In this document: in pieces, positions 17,310 to 26,074 of the stretch
Numbering within the stretch: position 1 is the stretch's first letter
Layout of the letters: every line of letters starts with the position of its first letter
From: Blastococcus xanthinilyticus
GTDB taxonomy: Bacteria; Actinomycetota; Actinomycetes; Mycobacteriales; Geodermatophilaceae
DNA: 64,000 nucleotides
Reading direction: 5' to 3'
Assembly (NCBI RefSeq): GCF_008124835.1
Contig: NZ_VNHW01000007.1
Span: 168,172 to 232,171 of the forward strand
Notes under the pieces: model-generated
Databases searched by the model: none
The model's input: the letters and a program-made list of their open reading frames with translations, nothing else
Told to the model about the DNA's origin: nothing
Program-made: the position numbers and the translations under genes

Positions 17310-17927
17310 TCAGCGCGCGGCGCCGTCCCGCTGCGCGGCGGTGAAGGTGAAGGTCAGCCGGCTGGTCTGCAGCCGCATCCGGTCGCCGGCGTCCGCGGGG
17401 AAGGACACCGTGGCCACCAGGTGGTCGACGCCCCCCGGGTTCAGGCTCTTCGCCCCGGTCAGGGCGGTGTCCATGACGATCGGGCCGGCGTAGAAGTCGG
17501 TGAGGGCGCCGGCGCAGCTGAACGTGGAGCCCGACGCCGTCCACGGCACCGAGCACGACTGGACGTCCATCTGCAGCCCGTGCACGAGGTCGCTGTCGAG
17601 CAGGCTGGACTCCCGCGCCACCGAGCCGAAGCGGACCGAGGACAGCGCGACGTCACCGTCGTTGACCAGGTCGAAGGGCACCTGCTCCACGTCGCCGGGG
17701 AGCATCGCCCCGCTGGAGAACGGCACGGTGGTCATCCCCGCGGCGGCGTCCAGGTCGATCGAGAGCACGCCGCTGCGCACCTCGGTGTCCACGGCGTCGC
17801 TGGTGCTGAAGCCGCCGAAGGTCCCCAGCCCCGCGACCGCGCCCGCGGCGGCGACCACGCCGAGCATGCCCACGACCTTGGCGGCGGTGCTCCGGGGGAC
17901 GACGGCGGAGCTGATACGGCTGTTCAC
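17310..17927 (-). CDS. TasA/camelysin-like exported surface protein
   Basis: This 205-residue protein starts at GTG 17927 with GGGAGG seven bases upstream. The N-terminus is basic, with a hydrophobic export segment at about 17-38, followed by GTFGGFSTSDAVDTEVRSGVLSIDLDA. This Gly-Thr/Phe-Ser then G-x-L-x-I/L pattern is typical of TasA/CalY-family proteins, which form fibres or surface layers in Bacillus. Two Cys near the middle (SCSVPW and FSCAGA) could form a disulfide. No SipW-type signal peptidase is adjacent, unlike in Bacillus. Family assignment is by pattern only. Confidence 0.6.
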   Translation of the reverse strand: MNSRISSAVVPRSTAAKVVGMLGVVAAAGAVAGLGTFGGFSTSDAVDTEVRSGVLSIDLDAAAGMTTVPFSSGAMLPGDVEQVPFDLVNDGDVALSSVRFGSVARESSLLDSDLVHGLQMDVQSCSVPWTASGSTFSCAGALTDFYAGPIVMDTALTGAKSLNPGGVDHLVATVSFPADAGDRMRLQTSRLTFTFTAAQRDGAAR

Positions 17928-18043
17928 GGTGCGGCCTCCCTCGCTGCCCGGGTGGCTGTTCCACCCGGCGGCAGGGACGACCCTGCGCGGTCGACCGCAG
18001 GGTCGGCCGCAGCGATCCGCAAGGAATCCGCAAGGATTGCGGG

Positions 18044-18307
18044 TCAGTGCTCGGGCAGCCGCTCCGGCGCCCGCTCCGGCAGCCGTTCCGGGACCGGCCG
18101 CCGCGGCGGCAGGGCGGCCAGCGCCAGGACGGCGAGGACGGCGACCGCCCAGCCGGCCAGGACGAACAGGTCACCGGCGTGCAGCCCGTGGTTCCGGCTC
18201 ACCGTCAGCAGGATCGGGCCCTCGTTCGCGTACTCGCCGGTGACCAGGAGGAAGGCGAACCCGGACAGCACCCCGCCGCAGACCAGGGCGCAGAGCCAGC
18301 GGAGCAT
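18044..18307 (-). CDS. Small two-helix membrane protein with a repetitive tail
   Basis: This protein of 87 residues starts at ATG 18307. Two hydrophobic helices (about 3-22 and 45-66) flank an outside loop containing VSRNHGLHAGD. The C-terminal tail repeats Pro-Glu-Arg-Leu units (VPERLPERAPERLPEH), encoded by a short direct repeat. No family is recognised. A small 6-bp hairpin (18028-18042) follows the stop. Confidence 0.55.
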   Translation of the reverse strand: MLRWLCALVCGGVLSGFAFLLVTGEYANEGPILLTVSRNHGLHAGDLFVLAGWAVAVLAVLALAALPPRRPVPERLPERAPERLPEH

Positions 18308-18372
18308 CCGGACACCGTAGCCGCGCCCGCTCCGGCGGACCCCCTCGGCGCCCGGGACCCGCGCTCCCCGGC

Positions 18373-19116
18373 TCACCCGCCGGCCGGCGCGAGCTCCTCG
18401 ATCCGCGGCAGGAGCTGGTCGGCCAGGAACTGCTGCCCGTCCTGGGTGGGGGTCTCCCCGTCCGGCCCGATCCGCGCCGGATCGGTCAGCCAGGCGCCCG
18501 CGATCGGATCGACGAACGGGACGCCGGCCGCCTCGGCGGCGGCCGAGACCGCGTCCCGGTTGGTCTGCACGTAGCCCGGCGCCGGGATGGTCGGCCACGC
18601 CGGCCCCACGGCCAGCAGGTCGGCCTCGGGGGACGCCGCGCGGGCCGCATCGAACGCCGCCTGCGCCGCGGCCTGCACATCTGGGGCGGCCGCGTTGTCG
18701 TTCCGGGAACCGGCGAACACGACCACGTCCCAGTTCCCGCCCGCGCCCTCGGCCAGCTGCGCGAAGGTGGACCCGTCCGGCGGCGCCACCAGGTAACCGC
18801 TGCCGTCGGCCGCCGCCACCTGCACCTCCACCGTCCGCTCGCCGCTGGCGGCGATGGCCTCGCCGACCAGCTGCGGCCAGCCCGCGGTGCCCTCGGGGGC
18901 GGCGGTGGTCCCGTCGCCGACCACCAGCACCCGCAGGTTCTCCGGCTCGGCCGTCGCCTCCGCTCCGCCGGCCGTCGTCCCGGCCGACGCGGAGGCGGTG
19001 AAACCGGGCGGCGGGGGCCGGTTCACGATGAGGTACGCCAGCGCGCCGACGACGACGACGCTCAGTGCCATGACCACCCACGCCCACCGGGGCGTCGGTG
19101 GCAGTCCGCCGACCAT
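18373..19116 (-). CDS. Membrane-anchored SGNH/GDSL-like protein lacking catalytic residues
   Basis: This protein of 247 residues has one N-terminal helix (about 11-31), an Ala/Thr linker, and an SGNH-hydrolase-like domain outside the membrane. The first block reads VVGDGTT, where the nucleophilic Ser of GDS is Gly69. The AGSRND block keeps the Asn. The last block reads DGETPTQDGQQ, where the catalytic His of DGxHP is Thr. With both Ser and His missing, it should not work as an esterase of this class and may instead bind a ligand, or use other residues. The GTG/ATG choice is not critical; ATG 19116 gives the helix a normal N-terminus. Confidence 0.65.
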   Translation of the reverse strand: MVGGLPPTPRWAWVVMALSVVVVGALAYLIVNRPPPPGFTASASAGTTAGGAEATAEPENLRVLVVGDGTTAAPEGTAGWPQLVGEAIAASGERTVEVQVAAADGSGYLVAPPDGSTFAQLAEGAGGNWDVVVFAGSRNDNAAAPDVQAAAQAAFDAARAASPEADLLAVGPAWPTIPAPGYVQTNRDAVSAAAEAAGVPFVDPIAGAWLTDPARIGPDGETPTQDGQQFLADQLLPRIEELAPAGG

Positions 19117-19167
19117 GGCGCGACGGTACGCGGGCGGCCGGCCGTCCGGGTGGGGAGCCGCCGCCGG

Positions 19168-19431
19168 TCACGCGCCGCCGGGCGCCCCCGGCTCGGGCGA
19201 GCCGGCCTGCCGGGGCGCGGGGCGCGGCACCGGGTGCCCGGCCAGCCGCGCCGCCTGCGCCCGACGCTGCGCCGACCGGCGCAGGAGCACCTGGGCCAGC
19301 ACCGCGTCGTCGGTGCGGCGGGCCCGTTCGGCCAGGACGTCGGCGGTCTCGAGCAGCAGGGCGACACGCCGCCGCTGATCGGTCGCCTGGCGCGGTCCCG
19401 GCACGCCCGGGGTCAGCTGCCCTGTGCTCAT
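19168..19431 (-). CDS. Small basic helical protein, function unknown
   Basis: This 87-residue protein (ATG 19431) is rich in Arg, Ala and Leu. A central amphipathic stretch (RRRVALLLETADVLAERAR, then AQVLLRRSAQRRAQAARLAG) is likely to be a helical hairpin or coiled coil. It has a Pro-rich tail. No known family; it could be a small regulator or nucleic-acid binder. An ATG three codons upstream (19440) is also possible. Confidence 0.5.
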   Translation of the reverse strand: MSTGQLTPGVPGPRQATDQRRRVALLLETADVLAERARRTDDAVLAQVLLRRSAQRRAQAARLAGHPVPRPAPRQAGSPEPGAPGGA

Positions 19432-19556
19432 GCCGCACATCGTGGAGGCTGCCCGCACACGCCGCGACTCGGCCGCCGCGCGGCCGGTCGCCCCAACGGG
19501 TGACGGGCCGATCACGTTCCCTGCAGCAACCGGCGCCGCGGTCCGAGAAGGGTCAG

Positions 19557-21305
19557 GTGACCTCCGCGACCGCCGCCCTCCTGGGCTGTGCCGTGCTCGC
19601 GGGCGTCCTGGGCGGGCTGTGCTGGCGCCAGCGCCGGCTGGTCGCCGGCCTGCGGCGCTGCCGTGCGGGGTTCACCGCGCTCGTCCGCAGCAGCCCCGAC
19701 CCCGTCGTCCTGCTCGACGCGCGGCTGCGCATCACGTTCGCCTCACCCGCCGTCGCCGCGCTGCTCGGCCGCGAGCCCGCCGAGCTCCCCGGGCTGGAGC
19801 TGGCGTCCGCCGTCCACCCCGACGACCGGACCGCCCTGTTCGGCGGGCTCGGCGCACCGGCCGGTGAGAACGGCGAGCTCGCCGTCCGCACCGCCCGCGT
19901 CCGCACCGGCGACGGGCAGTGGCGACTGATCCAGGTGACCGCCCGCGACCTGCGCGCCGACCCCGACGTCGGCGCGCTCGTGCTGTTCTGCCGGGACGCG
20001 ACCGTCCGCGGCCGCGGCCCGGACCCCGAACTGCTCGAGCTGGCCCTTACCGACCCGGTGACCGGGCTGCCCAACTCCACGGCGCTGGTCCGCCGCCTGG
20101 CCGCGGTGCAGCGGTCCCTCCCCGGCGCCCCCGTCGCGCTCGCGGTCGTCTCCGTCGGCGGCCTCCCCGACGATCCGCACCCCGGCGCCGACACCACCGT
20201 CCTGCGGGTGCTCACCTCCCGGCTGGCCCGCGAGCTGCGCGGGGAGGACTGGCTGGCCCGCGGCTCGGACGGCGACCTGGTCGTGCTCGTCGACGGCACC
20301 GTCTCCGACGCCGAGGTCGTCGCCGCCCGCCTCGTCGCCACCGCCGGCTGGCTGGCCACGCCCACCGGGCCCCTGACCGCCGTCGCCGGCGTCACCGGCC
20401 TGGGGGCCGACGTCGACCCCGGCGATGCGCTGCGCCGCGCCGACCTGGCGCTGCGGAGCGCGCGGGCCGCCGGCGCCGGGTCGGTGCACCGGTTCGACGA
20501 CGCGCTGCGCGAGGCCGAGGACCGGCGCAGCACGCTGGGCACCGACCTCGCCGGCGCGCTGGCCCGCGGTGAGCTGCGGCTGGCGTTCCAGCCGGTCGTG
20601 GACGTCGTGCTGCAGCGCACCGTCTCCCTCGAGGCGCTGCTGCGCTGGCGGCACCCGGTCCTCGGCGAGATCTCCCCCCAGGAGTTCGTGCCGCTGGCGG
20701 AGGAGTCGTCCCTGATCACCGAGCTCGGCCGGTGGGTGCTGCGCGAGGCGTGTGCCACCGTGGCCGCGCTGCCCGGCGATCCGCTGTCGGTGGCGGTCAA
20801 CGTCTCGGCGCGCCAGGTACGCAGCGGCGAGCTGGTCTCCGACGTCGTCGCCGCGCTGGAGGCCGGCGGCCTGCCCGCGTCCCGGCTGGTCGTCGAGATC
20901 ACCGAGTCGATGCTGCTCGACGCGCACGTCGCCGACGAGCTGGAGACGCTGCGCCGGCTCGGCGTGCGGATCGCCGTCGACGACTTCGGCACCGGCTGGT
21001 CGTCGCTGGCCTACCTGGCCGGCCTGCCCGCCGACCTGCTCAAGATGGACCAGCACTTCCTCGCCGGCGTGGAGCGGGACCCGCAGCGCCGCGCGCTGTG
21101 CCGGGCGGTCCTGCAGCTGGGGACCAGCCTGGGGCTGCCCGTCGTCGTCGAGGGCGTCACCACCCCCGGCCAGCTCGCGCTGCTGCGTGACATGGGCCAC
21201 CGCTTCCTCCAGGGCTACGCGTTCTCCCGGCCGCTCGAGGCGGGCCGGCTCAGCGACACCGACTGGCGGGACGCCGTCGAGCGGCCCCTGGCCGTGACTC
21301 CGTGA
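19557..21305 (+). CDS. PAS-GGDEF-EAL protein with dead GGDEF and intact EAL
   Basis: This 582-residue protein starts at GTG 19557 after AGAAGGG. One N-terminal helix is followed by a PAS domain (about 35-150). The diguanylate cyclase domain has lost its signature: ARGSDGDLVVLV replaces ARLGGDEFAVLV, so the site reads SDGDL (237-241). The phosphodiesterase domain is complete: EAL (359-361), NVSARQ, EITES, DDFGTGWSS, LKMD and EGVTT. It should therefore hydrolyse c-di-GMP and perhaps sense GTP or a signal through the other domains. It overlaps the next gene by GTGA, so the two are translated together. Confidence 0.9.
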   Translation: MTSATAALLGCAVLAGVLGGLCWRQRRLVAGLRRCRAGFTALVRSSPDPVVLLDARLRITFASPAVAALLGREPAELPGLELASAVHPDDRTALFGGLGAPAGENGELAVRTARVRTGDGQWRLIQVTARDLRADPDVGALVLFCRDATVRGRGPDPELLELALTDPVTGLPNSTALVRRLAAVQRSLPGAPVALAVVSVGGLPDDPHPGADTTVLRVLTSRLARELRGEDWLARGSDGDLVVLVDGTVSDAEVVAARLVATAGWLATPTGPLTAVAGVTGLGADVDPGDALRRADLALRSARAAGAGSVHRFDDALREAEDRRSTLGTDLAGALARGELRLAFQPVVDVVLQRTVSLEALLRWRHPVLGEISPQEFVPLAEESSLITELGRWVLREACATVAALPGDPLSVAVNVSARQVRSGELVSDVVAALEAGGLPASRLVVEITESMLLDAHVADELETLRRLGVRIAVDDFGTGWSSLAYLAGLPADLLKMDQHFLAGVERDPQRRALCRAVLQLGTSLGLPVVVEGVTTPGQLALLRDMGHRFLQGYAFSRPLEAGRLSDTDWRDAVERPLAVTP

Positions 21306-23887
21306 CCGCCCTGCGCGAGCTGCCGCGGCAACTCCTGTGGACGGCGGCGCTCGGCCTCGTCGGCCTGGTCCTCACCGCGCCGGCCAGCGCGCCCGACGGC
21401 ACCGGCATGCAGTGGGACGAACTGGTCATGTCCGCCCTCGCCACCAGCTGCGCGGTGCTCGTGGTGCGCCGGCTGCGCGGCGTGGAGCCGGCGGCCGCGC
21501 GCCCCTGGTGGCCGGTGGTCGCCGGTGCGGTGTGCTTCGCCGTCGCCACCCTGCTGGCCGGCTCCTTCCCGGGGCCGGCGTTCGACGGGTTCGGCGTCGA
21601 CGACGTCCTCCTCTTCACCGGCGCCTGCACCCCGCTGATCACCGCCGCGCTGCTGGCCCGGCAGGTCATCCGGACCCGCTGGAGCACGCTGGTCGTCGAC
21701 GGCCTCATGGTGGCCAGCGCGGTCCTGGTCGTCACCGAGGTGCTGCGGGCGCCGCTGCGCGGCCCGGACCCGGCGTCGGCGGACCTGCGCGGGCTGGTGC
21801 TCACCTACGGCTCCTACGCCGCCGTGATGCTCGGCGGCGCCGGCGCCCTGTGCACCGTCTCCACCGCCGCCCTGCGCCGGTCGGTCAGCGTGCTGCTGGT
21901 CGGCATCGCCGCCCAGGGCGTGGCCGCGGGCAGCGAGGCGATGGCCATCGCCACCTCGTCCTCGGCGTGGACGTCGGCCTGCGCCCTCGCCGTCGCCGTC
22001 TCGCTCCTGTCCACCGCCCTCGCCGTCCACCGCGCGCCGCTGCGGCTCCCCGACCGCGGGGCCCGGGCCGCCGCGCCGCGGGTGAGCGCCCTCGGGTTGT
22101 CGCTCACCGTCTCGGCCGTCCTCGGCCCGCCGGCGGCCATCGCCGCCACGGTGCTCGGCGGCGCCACCCTGGGCCGCGGCGCCGAGCTGGGCTGCTCGGT
22201 CGTGTTCGGGCTCATGGCCGTCCGCCTGGTGCTGCGCATCCGCGAGGACGGGCGGATCACCGAGGACCTGGTGCGCAGCGAGGAGGACTTCCGCGGGCTG
22301 GTCGAGGCGAGCTCCGACGGCATCGCCATCCTGGACGCGCAGTTCCGGCTGCCCTTCGCCTCCCCCGCCGCGCGCAGCCTGCTCGGCATCGGCGACGACG
22401 ACCCCGACGTCGTGCTGCTGGACCTCGTCGTCCCCGAGGACCGCGAGCCGTTGCGCCGGGCCGCGCTGGCCGCCCCCGCCGGCGAGGGCCCGGCGATGCA
22501 CTTCCGGGTGCCGGTCGCCGACGGTCCGCCGCGCGAGCTGGAGGTCACCTCCTCCGAGCGGCCCGGCAGCACCCGGCGGGTGCTGCACCTCCGGGACGTG
22601 ACCGCCCGCCGCCGGCGCGAGCGGGAGCTCGAGCGCATGGCCTACACCGACCACCTCACCGGCCTGCCCAACCGCGCCATGCTGTTCCGGGAGCTGGGCA
22701 CCACCGCGCCCGGGCCGCGCACCCTGCTGGTCGTCGACCTCGACGGGTTCAAGGCGGTGAACGACGTCGCCGGCCACGAGGCGGGCGACCAGCTGCTCGT
22801 CGACGTCGCCCGGCGGCTGCACACCGTCGTCCGCGAGGACGACCTGGTGGCCCGGCTCGGCGGCGACGAGTTCGCCGTCGTGGTCACCGGCGGGCCCGCC
22901 GACGGCGAGGACGTCGCGCTGCGGATCGTCGACGCGATGGCCATGCCGTTCCGGTCCGGGGACAGCACCTTCGCGACCGGGGCGAGCGTCGGGGTCGCGC
23001 GGCTCACCGCCGCCGGCGGGCAGGCCGCCTTCCGCGAGGCCGACGCCGCCCTGCGCGCGGCCAAGCAGGCCGGCAAGGGCTGCGTCCGGCTGGCCGGCGA
23101 CGACGACCGGACCGGCGTCGAGGCCGAGGACGACTTCCACGACGTCGTCGCCGAGGGGCTGTTCGCCGTGCGGCTGGACGCCGCCTGCCGGCCCGACGGC
23201 CGGATCGAGCTGGTGCACGCGGTGCCGAGCTGGTCCCATCCCGAGCACGACACCGTCCGCGGGCTGGAGCTGTGGGGCTTCGCCGAGCGCCAGGGCCGGT
23301 CGCGCGAGCTGCAGCAGTGGCTGCTGCGCGAGGCCTGCCGGGTGGGCGCGGAGCTCCCCGACGAGACGGTCGCCGTCGCGGTCAGCCTGCCCGCCGGGTT
23401 CACCACCGCCGAGGATCTGGCGGCCACCGTCGCCGGCGCCCTGGCCGACTCGGGGCTGCCGGCCGAGCGGCTGGTGCTCTCCTTCACCGAGGAGACCCTG
23501 CTGACCTCGTCCGCGGCGCTGATCCCCGAGCTCGAGGCCGTGCGGCGCACCGGCGTGCGGCTGTGCCTGGACAACTACGGCATGGGGCACAGCCTCTTCG
23601 CCCTGCTCGCCCGCCTCGCACTGGACCTGGTGCGGGTCGACCTCACCGCGCTGGCCGGCCGCGACGACACCGACCGCGCGCTTCAGGTGCTCGGCGCGAT
23701 CGCCCGCACCACCGCCGGGTTCGGCCTCACCGCGATCGCCGGCGGCATCTCCACCGCCGCCCACCGCGACGGCGCCGTCGCTGCCGGGATCCATCTGCTG
23801 CACGGCCGCGCCTTCCCGGTCGACCTGCCGGCCGAGGAGATGGCCGCGCTGCTCGTCGCCGCCGGGGGCCCCGTCCCCGCCGCCTGA
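21302..23887 (+). CDS. Membrane PAS-GGDEF-EAL protein with intact GGDEF and dead EAL
   Basis: This 861-residue protein starts at GTG 21302 within the upstream stop (GTGA). About nine hydrophobic segments (up to residue 310) precede a PAS domain and a GGDEF domain with intact GGDEF (520-524). The C-terminal EAL-like domain has lost key residues: HAV replaces EAL (639-641), DNYGMG replaces DDFGTG, the Lys is Arg (VRVD), and AGGIS replaces EGVET. It should make c-di-GMP but not break it. With its coupled neighbour it forms a synthesis/degradation pair with complementary losses. Confidence 0.9.
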   Translation: MTALRELPRQLLWTAALGLVGLVLTAPASAPDGTGMQWDELVMSALATSCAVLVVRRLRGVEPAAARPWWPVVAGAVCFAVATLLAGSFPGPAFDGFGVDDVLLFTGACTPLITAALLARQVIRTRWSTLVVDGLMVASAVLVVTEVLRAPLRGPDPASADLRGLVLTYGSYAAVMLGGAGALCTVSTAALRRSVSVLLVGIAAQGVAAGSEAMAIATSSSAWTSACALAVAVSLLSTALAVHRAPLRLPDRGARAAAPRVSALGLSLTVSAVLGPPAAIAATVLGGATLGRGAELGCSVVFGLMAVRLVLRIREDGRITEDLVRSEEDFRGLVEASSDGIAILDAQFRLPFASPAARSLLGIGDDDPDVVLLDLVVPEDREPLRRAALAAPAGEGPAMHFRVPVADGPPRELEVTSSERPGSTRRVLHLRDVTARRRRERELERMAYTDHLTGLPNRAMLFRELGTTAPGPRTLLVVDLDGFKAVNDVAGHEAGDQLLVDVARRLHTVVREDDLVARLGGDEFAVVVTGGPADGEDVALRIVDAMAMPFRSGDSTFATGASVGVARLTAAGGQAAFREADAALRAAKQAGKGCVRLAGDDDRTGVEAEDDFHDVVAEGLFAVRLDAACRPDGRIELVHAVPSWSHPEHDTVRGLELWGFAERQGRSRELQQWLLREACRVGAELPDETVAVAVSLPAGFTTAEDLAATVAGALADSGLPAERLVLSFTEETLLTSSAALIPELEAVRRTGVRLCLDNYGMGHSLFALLARLALDLVRVDLTALAGRDDTDRALQVLGAIARTTAGFGLTAIAGGISTAAHRDGAVAAGIHLLHGRAFPVDLPAEEMAALLVAAGGPVPAA

Positions 23888-23981
23888 TCCGCACTCGCGG
23901 CGCGGAAAGATCCCGTGACGCGGCGGTGAACAGCCCGCACCCTCCCTGGTGCCCGGCACCCGGCTGGTCGACAGTGGGCGG

Positions 23982-24947
23982 GTGAGACCCGATGCCCGCG
24001 CCTGGTTCGCCGACCGCACCACGTCCGCGACCTCCCTCGCCGCCATCGACGCCGCCGCCCTCCTGCAGGCCAAGCGGCGCAGCGGCGACCGGATCAGCGT
24101 GGTCCTCCCCGCCCGCAACGAGGAGGCGACCGTCGGCCGGCTGGTCGCCGACCTGCACGCCCGCTGGGTGCGCGAGGTCCCGCTGGTCGACGAGCTGGTG
24201 GTCGTCGACTCCGACAGCACCGACCGCACCGCCGCCGTCGCCCGGGCAGCCGGGGCCGACGTCGTCGCCACCACCGACGTGCTGCCCGGCCACGGCACCC
24301 GCCGCGGTAAGGGCGAGGCGCTGTGGAAGTCCCTCGCCGCCACCACCGGCGACCTCGTCGTCTTCCTCGACGCCGACCTCCTCGGCGACGTCTCCCACTA
24401 CGTGCCCGGCCTGCTCGGCCCGCTGCTCACCGACCCGCAGGTCGACTACGTGAAGGGCTGCTACACGCGGCCGCTGGAGGTCGGGGACTCCGTGGTGCCC
24501 GCCGGCGGTGGCCGGGTGACCGAGCTGACCGCCCGCCCGCTGCTCAACGCCCTGTGGCCCGAGCTCGCCGGCTTCGTCCAGCCGCTGGGCGGAGAGTACG
24601 CCGGGCGCCGGACCGCGCTGGAGCAGGTGCCGTTCGTCTCCGCCTACGGCGTGGAGGTGGGGCTGCTGATCGACCTGCTCCGCCTGGGCGGGCTGGGCTC
24701 GCTGGCCCAGGTCGACCTCGGCGAGCGCCGGCACACCTCGCAGAGCGTCGAGGCGCTCGGGGAGATGGCCGGGCAGGTGGTCGCCACCGTGCTCGCGCGG
24801 GCGGCGTCGGACCGCGAGCCCAGCGGGCTGCTCACCCAGTTCCGCCACGACGGGGCGGCCTTCGTGCCCCGGACCAGCGCCGTCGCCGTCGACGAGCGGC
24901 CGCCCATGGCCGACGTCCCCGAGTACCGCGAGCAGCTGGCCGGCTAG
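23982..24947 (+). CDS. gpgS: Glucosyl-3-phosphoglycerate synthase
   Basis: This protein of 321 residues is a GT-A glycosyltransferase that moves glucose from an NDP-sugar to 3-phosphoglycerate, the first step to methylglucose lipopolysaccharides or glucosylglycerate. Visible marks are VVLPARNEEATVG at the nucleotide site, VVVDSDSTDRT, the metal-binding FLDADL, and the GpgS-type stretches GHGTRRGKGEALWKS and GGEYAGRR. Length fits the family. GTG 23982 is chosen because the conserved N-terminus begins there; earlier starts add unrelated residues. No matching GpgP phosphatase is adjacent. Stop is TAG. Confidence 0.9.
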   Translation: MRPDARAWFADRTTSATSLAAIDAAALLQAKRRSGDRISVVLPARNEEATVGRLVADLHARWVREVPLVDELVVVDSDSTDRTAAVARAAGADVVATTDVLPGHGTRRGKGEALWKSLAATTGDLVVFLDADLLGDVSHYVPGLLGPLLTDPQVDYVKGCYTRPLEVGDSVVPAGGGRVTELTARPLLNALWPELAGFVQPLGGEYAGRRTALEQVPFVSAYGVEVGLLIDLLRLGGLGSLAQVDLGERRHTSQSVEALGEMAGQVVATVLARAASDREPSGLLTQFRHDGAAFVPRTSAVAVDERPPMADVPEYREQLAG

Positions 24948-25047
24948 CGGCGCCACCCTCGGTCGCGCGCCACGGACGGGACGGGGAGGATCTCCGCGTG
25001 CCGGTTGCTCTTCCCGTCCGCGCCCCGCTCCCCCGCCGGCCGCGGAG

Positions 25048-25887
25048 GTGAACGCGCCCGAGGTCGTCGCCCACCGCGGCGCCACCGCGGAGGCGCCCGA
25101 GCACACCCTCGCCGCCTACCGGAACGCGGCGGTGGTCGGCGCCGACGCCGTCGAGTGCGACGTCCGCATGACCCGCGACGGCGTGCTGGTCTGCGTCCAC
25201 GACCGGAGGATCCGGCGCACCTCCAACGGCCGTGGTGTCGTCTCCGCCCTACGCCTCGCCGAGCTCGAGCAGTTCCGCTTCGGCGCCCGGCGCGGCCGGC
25301 TGGACCGGTGGAAGGACGACGAGATCATCGCCGTCACCGACGAGCCCGACGTCGAGAACGGCCGCGTGCTGACCCTCGACCGGCTGCTCGAGCACGTGAC
25401 GAGCACCCCGGGCGTCGTCCGGCTGGCGATCGAGACCAAGCACCCGACCCGGCACACCTCCCGCGTGGAGCACGAGCTCGTGCGTTCGCTGCGCCGCTAC
25501 GGCCTCCTCCAGGGCGACCGGCCGGTCGAGTGGGCGGGCAAGCCGGCGTTCCGGGTGATGAGCTTCTCGCAGCTGGCCGTCCGCCGGATCGCCGCGCTGG
25601 CGCCGGGCGTGCCGACGGTCCAGCTGATCGGCAAGCGGCTGCGCCCGGTGCGCGGCGAGCTGCTGTCGGGCTCGATGACCGCGGTCGGCCCGGGCCTGGC
25701 GCTGCTGCGGTCGGACCCCGCGTTCGTCGCGCAGGCCCACGCCGCCGGCAAGGAGGTGCACGTGTGGACCCCGAACACCGCCGCCGACATCGACTTCCTG
25801 GTCTCCCTGGGCGTCGACGCGCTCATCACCGACCACCCCGACGAGGCGCTCCGCCGGCTGGGCCGCGGCACGACCCCTGCCGCCTGA
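25048..25887 (+). CDS. Glycerophosphodiester phosphodiesterase
   Basis: This 279-residue enzyme hydrolyses glycerophosphodiesters to glycerol-3-phosphate and an alcohol. Family residues are present in order: the HRG motif (AHRGATAEAPEHT), ECDV with metal-binding Glu and Asp, and VHD. An IETKHP strand supplies a further Glu, and the barrel ends with HVWTPN and DALITDHP. No signal peptide is visible, so it is probably cytoplasmic. It lies 100 bases after gpgS on the same strand; a shared transcript is possible but not shown. Confidence 0.9.
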   Translation: MNAPEVVAHRGATAEAPEHTLAAYRNAAVVGADAVECDVRMTRDGVLVCVHDRRIRRTSNGRGVVSALRLAELEQFRFGARRGRLDRWKDDEIIAVTDEPDVENGRVLTLDRLLEHVTSTPGVVRLAIETKHPTRHTSRVEHELVRSLRRYGLLQGDRPVEWAGKPAFRVMSFSQLAVRRIAALAPGVPTVQLIGKRLRPVRGELLSGSMTAVGPGLALLRSDPAFVAQAHAAGKEVHVWTPNTAADIDFLVSLGVDALITDHPDEALRRLGRGTTPAA

Positions 25888-25951
25888 CGGCGGTCCGCTC
25901 CACAGCCGTCACTCAGCGTGACGGCGCCGGGCCGGCGGGTACATCTCCGGA

Positions 25952-25991
25952 AAGTCGGACTCTGCCTACAGGTGTGAGCAGAGTCCGACTT
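25952..25991. repeat. Palindromic repeat, family A copy 1
   Basis: Arms AAGTCGGACTCTGC and its complement (14 bp) enclose a 12-base loop in the convergent gap after the glycerophosphodiesterase gene. The same AGTCGGACTCTGC arm occurs at 31360. It may act as a two-way terminator. The rest of the gap (25888-26074) has no gene. Confidence 0.65.
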
Positions 25992-26074
25992 CCCGTGGGG
26001 GGACCCTCGGACCCTGGGGCGGTCCGGGATGGAGCGGGTCGGGCGCCGATCGGGTGCGGCCGGATCGGATCCGG

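Noticed and set aside
13842-18320. Long plus-strand open frame across the formate dehydrogenase genes
   Set aside because: It has Arg/Val/Leu/Gly-rich sequence with no domain and runs antisense to the selenoprotein; it is a composition effect.
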